Positions 48,018 to 56,006 of a DNA stretch of 64,000 nt are shown here, piece after piece; the first letter of the stretch is position 1, and each line of letters begins with the position of its first letter. The notes beneath the pieces are model-generated. The model saw nothing but the letters and a program-made list of their open reading frames with translations, was not told where the DNA came from and ran no database searches. Origin of the DNA: Fibrobacter sp. UWEL (GTDB lineage Bacteria; Fibrobacterota; Fibrobacteria; Fibrobacterales; Fibrobacteraceae); NCBI RefSeq assembly GCF_900142535.1, contig NZ_FRBE01000011.1, positions 61,276 to 125,275 on the forward strand, written 5' to 3'. The translations under genes and the position numbers were made by a program.

Positions 48018-50347
48018 CTAGTAACGAACTTCCAGTTGAATGTTGATGTCGCTAATGCCCTTGATGTTGGCCTTCAAGGTTTCAAGGGTTGTCATGCCGA
48101 AGCTGTAGCCGAACGCAACAATGTGTTTGGGCTTGAAACTGCTGTCTTCGTCGTATTTCTGAAAGAGAGACTTGATATTTTCGTTGCTGATTCCTTCATC
48201 AATAAGATACAGATAGTCCTTGATGCGGAATGCTTTATAGCCTTTAAGGTCAATCGTTTCGACTTGTGCATTGAAAGTGTGGCCGTCATTGACCATCCAT
48301 GTGGCGAGAACGGTTTCTGCGTCGAATTCCTTTAAAATGGATGCGTCGCCGATATTTGTGCCTATGTCGAACTTGGTAATTTTGTCGATGGATTTTTGTG
48401 CCGGCTTTTGGATGGTGAAGTGCTTGAAACCTAAATCGCCCTGGTAATCTGGGTTTTCTTCCTTAATCTTCTTTGCTGCACGACGGATGCGCTCCATGCC
48501 AATTTGATCAAGCGTATGTGGCTTGTTGATGGAGTCAAGGAACTTGATTGCGTTTTTGGTTGTGTCGTTAGGCTTTTCTATTCCGTCAAGATTCTCTGGA
48601 AGTTGAACAGCTATTATTTTTCGAGAGCCTTTATCCAATGCGTTTAAATGCATTACTGCATGAGCTGTTGTTGCGCTGCCGCTAAAGAAATCTAAAACTA
48701 TGGAGTCTTTTGTTGTGGTAAAATCTAAAATCCGTGCAATTTGTTCGTGGGATTTTGGATGGTTGAAAACTCCTTTTGCTAAAAGATTGTCCACAATTTT
48801 TGTTGCCGCTCTTCCGTCTTCGTAAATCACAGAACGTAATAATTCTGTTGCGTTTTCAATTCTTTTTTTGGGCTTAATCAAGACATTTTCATCATCGCCA
48901 AAAACAACATCGTTGTTTGCTATCATTTCGCGCATTGTTTTTTCTGGATAACGAAACCCTTTTTCGGGTACTTTACACGCTTTTTGTGTTACGGGATGTA
49001 AAATTTCATATTTGTAGCCGCCCATTTTTGTGTTAGCAACGTCTGCATCATGGTAAACGCCCTTCTCATCAACGTTGTCATAATGAGTTACTTGAGATAA
49101 CTCGTCCTTGTGTGTTTTTATCCATTTTCTTAATTCCAATTCAATATTTTCAACAGAAAGACCTTTTGCTTTTAACTTTTCATATTGTTGTTTGATTTTC
49201 TCTGCGTTTTCGCTTTTTCTTACCCAAGGTTTTTGCTGTAAAACGTCATTGGTGTAGCATAGTGATTATTCCGGAGCGGCGGAGCCGCCAGTCCGGAAAA
49301 ATGGGAGCCATCATTCCGGACCTGTGGAGCCACCTGTTTATAGCTCATTTGTTTGGTCAAATACAGTATGTTGGGACCGCGCGGGATTTTATAAGCCTAT
49401 TCGCGCGAGCCGCCTGCCTACAATCAGTTTAAAGGCACACGCAATGCTTTGAATGACCAACATCTAGTTTTATCCTGCCATAAGCTTTCCTTGCTAATAG
49501 CTATGGCTCTCTTTCTCCGGAACACTGGCTCTCTGACACCGGACTGATGGCTCAAAGTATTCCGGAATAATCAGCATAGCATGTACTCATGATCAGTGCT
49601 GATTTGCCGAGCATTGTTGTCTGTTGCTGTTTCAATAATGAGGTTTCCGCAAAAATTCTCTTCTCCGAAAATTTCATCGCATAAAATCTTAAGGTTTGCC
49701 TGTTCATTATCGTCGATGCTAATAAAAATGACTCCGTCGTCTTTCATCAAGTCGCGGGCTAGTTTGAGGCGCGGGTACATGAAGGTAAGCCACGCTGCAT
49801 GAGAACGCGAAGACTTGCGGCTAATCATCTTGTGAATGCGTTTAGCGGATTCGGAGTCAGAGTTGATTCCCAACTTTTCTTCAATGTCCTTTTCGGAAAA
49901 ATCAAAACTATCGTTATAGACGAAGTCGTCGGACCCAGTGTTGTAGGGAGGATCGATGTAGATGCACTTTACCTGTCCTTCATAGGAACGTCGCAGATGC
50001 TTCAAGACTTCAAGGTTGTCTCCTGAAAGATAGAGGTTTTCACTGTCCTTGTTTTCAGACTTCTTGTTGTTCTCCTTGTCGGGGACAATCACAGTTTCTG
50101 TATCCAGCGAGTACAACAGTCGTGCGTAGTCTTTTCCCAAGAAATTGAACGTTTCTCTTTCTTCGGTAACGAGGCTTTTGTCACCGGTTGCTTTTTGTGC
50201 CCAATAGCGAATTGTATCCACATCAATGGATCCGTCTTTGCCAATAGCATTGGGAATCAGTTTTTTTAACGCTTTAAGCAGTTCTACATTGGCGTTAATT
50301 TTCTCGTTTGCTTCCTGGATTTGGCGAATCATCGATGGCTCCTTCAA
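48018..50347 (-). pseudogene. mod: Type III methyltransferase Mod, split by an inserted element
   Basis: The N-terminal part (49571-50347, 258 residues) has the catalytic DPPYNTGSDDFVYND (about 134-148) and stops right at the insertion, after STDHEYMLC. The C-terminal part (from about 49256 down to 48018) resumes with YTNDVLQQKPWVRKSE and carries the SAM-binding DFFSGSATTAHAVM motif. Removing the 311-bp element and one 6-bp duplicate gives one continuous 670-codon frame with no other defect. The order DPPY before FxGxG is that of beta-class enzymes. As it stands neither part can methylate, unless the shorter C-terminal open frame (ATG 49139) is made and complements in trans. Confidence 0.93.
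49263..49573. mobile_element. 311-bp non-coding inverted-repeat element (MITE-like, IS21-type ends)
   Basis: Perfect 13-bp terminal inverted repeats TGATTATTCCGGA / TCCGGAATAATCA, flanked by the 6-bp duplication GCATAG (49257-49262 and 49574-49579). Each end also carries two or three spaced sub-repeats of the form TCCGGA...GAGCC (left near 49270-49335, right near 49512-49567), the multi-site ends typical of IS21-family transposons, whose target duplications are 4-8 bp. No open frame fits a transposase, so it would have been moved in trans. Confidence 0.9.
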
Positions 50348-50734
50348 AAGAATGATCGGATATCACTTTTACTCTGGAGTCTAAATGGCCACGAAAAAAG
50401 GCGTGGAATCATTCATGCTTACATCGACTGCGGTAACGACCAAGAAACCTTAATCTTCCATAAGCACAAACAACCCACGCCCCAATAGGGACGTGAGCGT
50501 CTGCCTTATTCTCGGAAGATTTGAAATTTTGGTCGTTTTTCAGTCGAGAGAATAAGAGCAAATACCCTTAAAAACATGCGTTTGAAACGAGTTGAACGAT
50601 TCAAACTATTTGCACACGAATATACATAAAGCAGTCCTTTAGGTCAATAAAGGTCCGTTTAATAGTCTGCATTTTCCCTGTTAGGGCTGGTATGATGGAT
50701 TGAATCTGGGGTACGGCAAAAAATATGCCTTACA
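50348..50734. other. mod upstream region with nested structure
   Basis: About 390 bases without a protein gene of note. It holds the nested inverted repeat 50425-50556 (separate entry), a 22-codon frame with GGAG site on the plus strand (50385-50453), and AT-rich promoter-like sequence. The right end passes into leuS-derived sequence at 50735. Confidence 0.5.
50425..50556. ncRNA. Long nested hairpin with an alternative stem
   Basis: Paired blocks from outside in: CGACTG/CAGTCG, AACGACCAA/TTGGTCGTT (50435-50443 with 50529-50537), AATCTTCC/GGAAGATT, AAG/CTT and an apical CACG-CCC-AATA-GGG-CGTG. A competing perfect 9-bp stem pairs CTTATTCTC (50505-50513) with GAGAATAAG (50548-50556). Both cannot form at once. 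It lies 80-210 bases upstream of mod on the minus strand: either a structured leader of mod or an independent RNA. No known RNA family was recognised. Confidence 0.5.
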
Positions 50735-51474
50735 GACGAAGTGGAAGAAAAGAACGGCACTGCTGCCTAAGGCGAGTGTCGCGGACGGGAACTTGTTCAC
50801 GGACATGACCGAGCCGTAGCAGATGGCGCTTGCGCCAGTTCTTCAAGAAAATGTTCATGGGCCCTCTGGATGCAACCAAGCCTTGGCAGACCAAGGGCAT
50901 CGAAGGTATGAACCGCTTCCTGGGCCGCGCATGGCGTTCTGTTGTGGGCGACGATGCTTCGACAGGCTCAGCAACCGGCGCTCCGGTTTACGCTGATGAA
51001 GCCGCTCCTGAAGAAATCCAGAAGATTATGCACCAGTCCATCATCAAGGTCTCCTCTGACATTGAGAACATGAGCTTCAATACCGCTATTAGCCAGCTCA
51101 TGATCTTCAATAACGAAATGATCAAGATGGACAAGCGCTACCGCGAACCTTGCGAAACCTTCGTGAAGTTGCTGCAGCCCTTTGCACCGCATATCGCTGA
51201 AGAAATGTGGAGCATCCTGGGCCACAACGAAAGCCTCACCAACGTGGCATGGCCTGAAGCCGACGCTTCTAAGGCTGTGGAAAACACCGTGGAAGTCGTG
51301 TTCCAGGTGAACGGCAAGCTCCGCGCCAAGGCAAACGTCGCCAAGGACATGGACAAGGCCGCCCTCGAAGCCCTCGCCATGGCTAACGACCGCGTTAAGG
51401 AATTCACCAACGGCAAGACTGTGGTAAAGGTCATCGCTGTTCCTGGCAAGCTGGTGAACATTGTTGTGAAATAA
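50735..51474 (+). pseudogene. leuS: leuS 3'-end remnant
   Basis: From 50735 a 25-base exact match to leuS (39132 on) is followed by a 77-base insertion containing a dispersed repeat. leuS then resumes (AGTTCTTCAAGAA, 50837), skips about 117 bases including the KMSKS codons, and runs collinearly to the same stop. The open frame (50851-51474) encodes about 207 residues differing from intact LeuS at roughly a tenth of positions. It has an in-frame extra stretch ASTGSATGAPVY (CTTCGACAGGCTCAGCAACCGG repeat) in place of DAAPIF. It lacks the catalytic core and cannot charge tRNA. Confidence 0.95.
50769..50837. repeat. Repeat inserted in the leuS remnant
   Basis: AAGGCGAGTGTCGCGGAC...CATGACCGAGCCGTAGCAG...GCGCTTGCGCC, related to the repeat after intact leuS (39898-39967). 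Confidence 0.75.
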
Positions 51475-51482
51475 GGTCTGGA

Positions 51483-51512
51483 TGTCATCCTCGACCTGAT
51501 CGAGGATCTGGC
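51483..51512. repeat. Dispersed palindromic repeat
   Basis: TGTCATCCTCGACCTGATCGAGGATCTGGC just after the remnant stop. Confidence 0.75.
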
Positions 51513-51523
51513 TTTTAAACAAA

Positions 51524-51567
51524 AACGCCCCGAAGCAAATCAAAATGCTTCGGGGTGTTTTTTGTAT
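51524..51567 (+). terminator. Terminator after the leuS remnant
   Basis: ACGCCCCGAAGCA-AATCAAAA-TGCTTCGGGGTGTTTTTTG, nearly identical to 41285-41323, including the loop. Confidence 0.9.
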
Positions 51568-51626
51568 TAACATTTTTTTGCGGTGATTAAATTTCTATTC
51601 CCCGCAAAAATGCGGTGAATATTTTG

Positions 51627-51632
51627 TATATT
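51627..51632 (+). promoter_or_regulatory. -10 box of the Fic gene, probably leaderless
   Basis: TTTGTATATTTACCGC with TATATT ending 6 bases before the ATG at 51639 and no ribosome site. Confidence 0.45.
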
Positions 51633-51638
51633 TACCGC

Positions 51639-52739
51639 ATGCGTCAACCTGTAAAGTACATCTATCAATATGAAAGCTGGCCGAATTTTACCTGGGATCA
51701 AACTAAGATCCAGGTGTTACTTGGCAATGTAAGGTACTTGCAGGGGAAACTTCTGGGGCAGTTGAGTGCTGTAGGCTTTTCTCAGCAGGAAGATTCTTTG
51801 ATTAGAACTTTGACGGAGAACGTAGTTCGTTCCTCTGAAATTGAAGGCGTGTTATTGAACTATGAGCAAGTGCATTCTTCGATCGCGCGTCAGCTTGGGC
51901 TTGAATTTGCAGGCATGGTGAATTCAAGTCGCGATATTGATGGGGTGGTTGCCATGTTGTTGGATGCGACCCAGAACTACCAAAAGAAACTTGATGCAAA
52001 AAGGCTTTTTGGTTGGCATGCGTCTTTGTTCCCTTCGGGATATAGCGGCATTTATAAGGTTGATGTTGGCAAATATCGTAAGCATGAAATGCAAGTTGTT
52101 TCGGGTGGCGTTGGACGAGAACGAGTCCATTATGAGGCTCCCTTGCCGAACGTCTTGAAAAAAGAAATGGATCAATTCCTGAAATGGCTTAATGACGACG
52201 ACAATATGGATTTGACTTTAAAGTCTGCCGTTGCTCATTTCTGGTTTGTTGTTGTTCATCCTTTTGATGATGGAAATGGTCGTGTCGCTAGAGCAATCTC
52301 TGATTATTTGCTTGCGAAGTCTGATCGTTCGGAAAAACGCTTCTATAGCCTTTCTGCGCAAATCCTTGCGGAAAAGAAAGAATACTATCGCGTTCTTGCA
52401 CTGACCCAACAAAACGATGCGGATATAACCGAATGGCTAGTCTGGTATTTGAATTGCCTAATGCACGCTTTAGAAAACAGCGAACAGTACGTAGCGAAAA
52501 CTTTGGGTAAGGCTGAATTTTGGGAACGCATCAAGGATGTTGAAATCAATGAACGTCAGCGGGTAATGATTAATAAACTCCTGAACGGTTTTGATGGAAA
52601 ACTGAAAACATCCAAGTGGGCGAAGTTGGCAAAATGCTCCGAGGATACGGCACTTCGTGATATCAAGGATCTTGTGGAAAAGAATATCCTGAAGCAAGAA
52701 GATGCCGGCGGCCGAAGCACTAGCTATGTGCTGGTTTAG
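51639..52739 (+). CDS. Fic-family AMP transferase (class II, self-inhibited)
   Basis: A 366-residue protein. The N-terminal DUF4172 domain (WPNFTWDQTKIQVLLGNV) carries the inhibitory helix with motif SSEIEG (residues 65-70). The Fic core has the active-site loop HPFDDGNGRVARA (catalytic His). A winged helix closes the protein (KTSKWAKLAKCSEDTALRDI). Fic enzymes transfer AMP from ATP to protein hydroxyls and this class keeps itself off through the Glu of the inhibitory helix. The target is unknown. The ATG at 51639 is preferred over the frame start at 51615. Confidence 0.93.
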   Translation: MRQPVKYIYQYESWPNFTWDQTKIQVLLGNVRYLQGKLLGQLSAVGFSQQEDSLIRTLTENVVRSSEIEGVLLNYEQVHSSIARQLGLEFAGMVNSSRDIDGVVAMLLDATQNYQKKLDAKRLFGWHASLFPSGYSGIYKVDVGKYRKHEMQVVSGGVGRERVHYEAPLPNVLKKEMDQFLKWLNDDDNMDLTLKSAVAHFWFVVVHPFDDGNGRVARAISDYLLAKSDRSEKRFYSLSAQILAEKKEYYRVLALTQQNDADITEWLVWYLNCLMHALENSEQYVAKTLGKAEFWERIKDVEINERQRVMINKLLNGFDGKLKTSKWAKLAKCSEDTALRDIKDLVEKNILKQEDAGGRSTSYVLV

Positions 52740-52827
52740 CTTGAAGATTGGACATTTTTTTTATTCATCTGTATGTTTTTTTTAGATTTCCTATATTTGC
52801 CCTCATATTTTATCTTCTGGAAAAACT

Positions 52828-53967
52828 ATGAGCAAATGGAACATTGGTGTTAGTAGGGATGATACCGCTGCAGTAAAGGGCATTGCCGTGATGTTGATGC
52901 TGGTCCATCATGTTTTTGCATTCCCCTATCGATTGGTAAACGGCGCTTCTTACGAACCGATGATTCCCATGAGCGATGGCACTTCTGTCATCTGGCATTT
53001 GGCCCTGCTGGGAAAAGTTTGCGTTGCCATGTTTACGGTCATGGCCGGCTTTGGCATTTATCGCGGGTTCTCCAAGCAGCTGCAGTCTTGTGGTGATGGG
53101 GATAAGACGGAAGCTTACCTTTCCTTCATTTTTCGCCGCCTGAAGAAACTCTACTTTAAAGTATGGCCTGTTTTCCTGGTGTTTATCCCCATGGGGCTGT
53201 ATTTGAAATGTCCCTTCATTACGAAGGATTTGGCAAGCTGGGTAAAGAATGCTCTTCTCATTGATTCCACCTTCAATGCGGAATGGTGGTTCCTGACATC
53301 CTATTTGATTCTGGTATTGATGTCACCGATGGTGATGGCTTTCTTTAGTCGGAAGCGCAGTTCCCTCTATGCCGATATCGTGCTGATTACCATTCTTGCG
53401 GTCTTTACCGAACGTGTGCTTTTGCATGTGGTTCTGACCTGGGATAAGCTGATCTATCTGCGTGCATCCTTTATCTGGATCAAGATGAGCCCCACCTTGA
53501 TTCTTTTACCCATGTTTATGCTGGGCGCCTGGATGGCTAAGTACGAGATCATGGAACGAATCATGGCAAGGTTTGAGGGGAAGAATGTCGCCCGCGTCTT
53601 GACTGGCTTTGTCTTTATCTTGCTTCCCCTGATTTTGAGAGATGGCTGGGTGCAGTCTAATGTCTGGGGTTTTGACCAGTTTGATGCTCTTTATGGTGCG
53701 TCTCTTTGCTTGGGAATCGTGATGGTGACGTGCCGACAGAATGTCCTCAAGAAACCCCTGCTAGTGATTGGAAATCAATCCACAGGCATCTGGCTGATTC
53801 ACAGCTTCTTCTGCTTCTATTATTTCCAGCAGTTCTCCTACGCTCCGAAAAAATCCGTGCTGGTGTTCCTGCTGGTGCTGGGGATGTCTTTTGCCTGCGC
53901 CTGGATTATTGATTTCTGCGCAAGCTTTATTGTCAATAAAATCAAGGGTGCAAAGAAGGCTGCTTAA
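52828..53967 (+). CDS. Acyltransferase family 3 membrane protein
   Basis: A 379-residue polytopic protein of the acyltransferase-3 family, which acylates surface sugars or other exported molecules. The N-terminus has the family's early His: KGIAVMLMLVHHVFAFPYRL, followed by SVIWHLALLGKVCVAMFTVMAGFGIYRGF and ten or so hydrophobic helices; NAEWWFLTSYLILVLMSP is the conserved 'W-W/F' region. Acceptor unknown. Promoter TTCCTATATTTGCCC upstream. Its stop overlaps that of the convergent cyclase gene by 4 bases. Confidence 0.88.
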   Translation: MSKWNIGVSRDDTAAVKGIAVMLMLVHHVFAFPYRLVNGASYEPMIPMSDGTSVIWHLALLGKVCVAMFTVMAGFGIYRGFSKQLQSCGDGDKTEAYLSFIFRRLKKLYFKVWPVFLVFIPMGLYLKCPFITKDLASWVKNALLIDSTFNAEWWFLTSYLILVLMSPMVMAFFSRKRSSLYADIVLITILAVFTERVLLHVVLTWDKLIYLRASFIWIKMSPTLILLPMFMLGAWMAKYEIMERIMARFEGKNVARVLTGFVFILLPLILRDGWVQSNVWGFDQFDALYGASLCLGIVMVTCRQNVLKKPLLVIGNQSTGIWLIHSFFCFYYFQQFSYAPKKSVLVFLLVLGMSFACAWIIDFCASFIVNKIKGAKKAA

Positions 53968-55544
53968 GCCTGCTTTTCTGCCTTCATTTCTTTCTTGTTC
54001 TGGTACATGGCTTCGTCGGCTCGCTTGAGCATGGCGTTGATGGAGTCGTTTATGCCGCGATAGACGGTGAAGCCTGCTGCAAGAGAAATCTTTTCCCAGG
54101 CGGATTGTCCTGTAATTTCGGACTTGGCCATATTGAGCTGAAGCAGGTTCATCAAGTTGCCGCGATTGATGTAATCGTTTCCTTGAAGAACGACTGCAAA
54201 TTCATCACCGCCAATGCGGAATACGGGACTATGGGCAAATGTCTGACAGATAATCTGACATGCGTTTTTCAGAAGCTTGTTGCCGTTGCCGTGGCCGTAG
54301 GAGTCGTTAATGGATTTCAGTCCGTTAATATCCAGTAGAATGATGCCGAAATCCTGGATGTCATTTGTAATTACTTGTTGTTGTAATTCCTGGACGTGAT
54401 TGTCAAAGGCTGCCTTGTTACGAACGCCGGTCAAGGCGTCCTTATATGCAATGCCCTTGACGTAGTTCAAGTATTCCTTGATATGGATTCGTGCGGCGTC
54501 AAAACTTCTGCTGAGAACGCCGATTTCATCCTTGCTGTTGGTGTCGAAGGAGACGTCCAGATTTCCGGTGGTCATCTGGTTTGCTGCTTCGGTTAGCTTA
54601 AGGAGGGGGCGCGTAATCGTACGTGCAAAGTAAATGGAAATCAAGATAAAGAGAAGGATAATCACTGCGGCGATGGATACAATTTGTAAGGTCAACTCGG
54701 TACGTTCCTCGTTGAATTCCTCCCTGGGAACTACCAGGACCAGCTTCATGCCGTTTCGAAGATCGTTGCGGATGACTTTAAGATTGGGAGTTTCTTCCAG
54801 CTTGGCGCCCATCTTTAAAGTGGGGTGGTAGGTCACGTTGCCGTTCTTGTCTTCTAGGAATGCGTAACCGGTTTTGAATAGCTTAATCTTTGAAATCTGG
54901 GTGGTGAGGAATCGGAAGTCAATGTCCATACCGACAACGCCAATTTCCTTGCCGAATTTGAACAGGGGCATCACATAGGAAATCATGTAAATGTCGATGT
55001 TTCTGTTTTCGTATGGATTCATCCAAATAGGTGCGCCACTTTGGACGGGAATGTAGTACCAGCCTACATGTTCGATGTCGGTGGATTCGTATTTGGAAAA
55101 GTCAGTAGGAATCTGTTTTTGGATATCGCTAGTCTTACTGGTTTTAGCCATGAAGATGCCGGAGGTTGGCGGAGTGAACTGCGGGTTGTATCGCATGTAC
55201 ACTGCAACGGCGCTGGATACATTTCGAATGGTTGCGTGAATGAAGTTTAAGTTTTCCTGAGTATGGCTTTCTCGGGTGCTGTCCTTCGAGAGATCGTCGA
55301 AATTGTCTAGGCTTTCGAGAGCTACATAGCTAAATGTCTTTACGTATTGCTCGATATTCTCTAGGGTAGAGGATATCTTGAGGGCTTCCTTTTCGCCGAT
55401 AAGGGCTAGGCGTTCCTCTGCGTCCTTGCCGATACGGTCATTGGCGCAATAATACCCGATTCCCCCCACCAGAAGGGAGCAGAACAGGATGGCAGAGATG
55501 ATGAGCTTAAGGATTTTACTCTGGATGCTTGTTTTCATAGCCAT
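53964..55544 (-). CDS. Cache-HAMP-GGDEF diguanylate cyclase
   Basis: A 526-residue inner-membrane signalling enzyme. Helix at about 10-30, periplasmic double-Cache-like sensor to about 285 (VGWYYIPVQSGAPIWMNPYE, YVMPLFKFGKEIGVVGMDIDF), second helix, HAMP (ARTITRPLLKLTEAANQM), then GGDEF domain with DALTGVRNKAAFD and canonical FRIGGDEFAVVL. It should make cyclic-di-GMP in response to an extracellular small molecule; no RxxD inhibitory site is evident just before GGDEF. ATG at 55544 or two codons later (MKTSIQSK). Confidence 0.95.
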   Translation of the reverse strand: MAMKTSIQSKILKLIISAILFCSLLVGGIGYYCANDRIGKDAEERLALIGEKEALKISSTLENIEQYVKTFSYVALESLDNFDDLSKDSTRESHTQENLNFIHATIRNVSSAVAVYMRYNPQFTPPTSGIFMAKTSKTSDIQKQIPTDFSKYESTDIEHVGWYYIPVQSGAPIWMNPYENRNIDIYMISYVMPLFKFGKEIGVVGMDIDFRFLTTQISKIKLFKTGYAFLEDKNGNVTYHPTLKMGAKLEETPNLKVIRNDLRNGMKLVLVVPREEFNEERTELTLQIVSIAAVIILLFILISIYFARTITRPLLKLTEAANQMTTGNLDVSFDTNSKDEIGVLSRSFDAARIHIKEYLNYVKGIAYKDALTGVRNKAAFDNHVQELQQQVITNDIQDFGIILLDINGLKSINDSYGHGNGNKLLKNACQIICQTFAHSPVFRIGGDEFAVVLQGNDYINRGNLMNLLQLNMAKSEITGQSAWEKISLAAGFTVYRGINDSINAMLKRADEAMYQNKKEMKAEKQA

Positions 55545-55729
55545 AATTATAAGAAAAATGCGGATGACGTTGTTATGGATGGTGAAAAAACGCGATTTTG
55601 GGGCTGCTATCGGTATGTTTTCTTATCAGTTATAGTTTCTGGCTATAGAAGTGGGTGGTTTTGAAAGAAAATTTCGCTTTTTCCTACAAAACCTATTGGA
55701 ATAGTGGGAAAATAGTTCTAACTTATACC

Positions 55730-55778
55730 TCGTCAGGTTGAGAAGCCTACAAAACTTGTAGGGAACTGAAGCTGACGA
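55730..55778 (+). promoter_or_regulatory. Structured leader element upstream of metY
   Basis: An outer stem TCGTCAG/CTGACGA (55730-55736 with 55772-55778) encloses a perfect hairpin CCTACAA-AAC-TTGTAGG (55746-55762). It begins just after a CTTATACC promoter-like box and lies 20 bases before the putative leader peptide. It does not match SAM-I, SAM-II or other riboswitch consensus sequences known to me. Confidence 0.45.
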
Positions 55779-55798
55779 ACAGTACGGAGATAAACACA

Positions 55799-55864
55799 AT
55801 GGATTTCAATTTCTTCTTTAGTGACTACCGGCGATGTTGGGCCGGGGACCGAATGCGAGGCTAA
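55799..55864 (+). CDS. Putative leader peptide, 21 aa
   Basis: ATG preceded by CGGAG at good spacing opens MDFNFFFSDYRRCWAGDRMRG and stops at 55864. It contains one Cys, one Trp and an internal Met, and its arginine-rich stretch sits over GC-rich inverted sequence (CCGG...CCGGGG). It lies 140 bases before metY. A leader peptide sensing Cys or Met charge is possible but unproven; the ribosome site is the best evidence for translation. Confidence 0.45.
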   Translation: MDFNFFFSDYRRCWAGDRMRG

Positions 55865-55912
55865 CGCAAAATACCAAAGCCCGAGCGAAACGCTCAAAAA
55901 CAAATAACAAAT

Positions 55913-55952
55913 AGATCCTTCGACTCCGCTTCGCTACGCTCAGGATGACAAG
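55913..55952. repeat. Dispersed palindromic repeat in the metY leader
   Basis: AGATCCTTCGACTCCGCTTC...GCTCAGGATGACAAGCG, the reverse-oriented form of the 37128 copy. Confidence 0.85.
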
Positions 55953-56006
55953 CGGGTAAGGAAAACAAAATGACCTGACGGTCACTTCAAAAAAGGAATT
56001 TTAAAC

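Noticed and set aside
40130..50347. Prophage or integrative conjugative element
   Set aside because: No integrase, phage structural, relaxase or type IV secretion genes are present and the flanking direct copy is leuS sequence, not a tRNA attachment site.
50385..50453. 22-codon frame MATKKGVESFML... with a GGAG site
   Set aside because: It lies across one arm of the nested hairpin and opposite to mod; with no conservation data the structural reading is better supported.
50851..51474. Functional short LeuS-like protein (editing or trans-acting domain)
   Set aside because: It comprises only anticodon-binding and C-terminal parts, has no promoter or ribosome site of its own, begins inside scrambled leuS sequence, and is best read as a remnant.
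55730..56006. SAM riboswitch upstream of metY
   Set aside because: I looked for the SAM-I core (AGAGxGGxGGAGGGA, GAUGAAACC) and the SAM-II and SAM-IV patterns and none is present; the structure is reported only as an unassigned leader.
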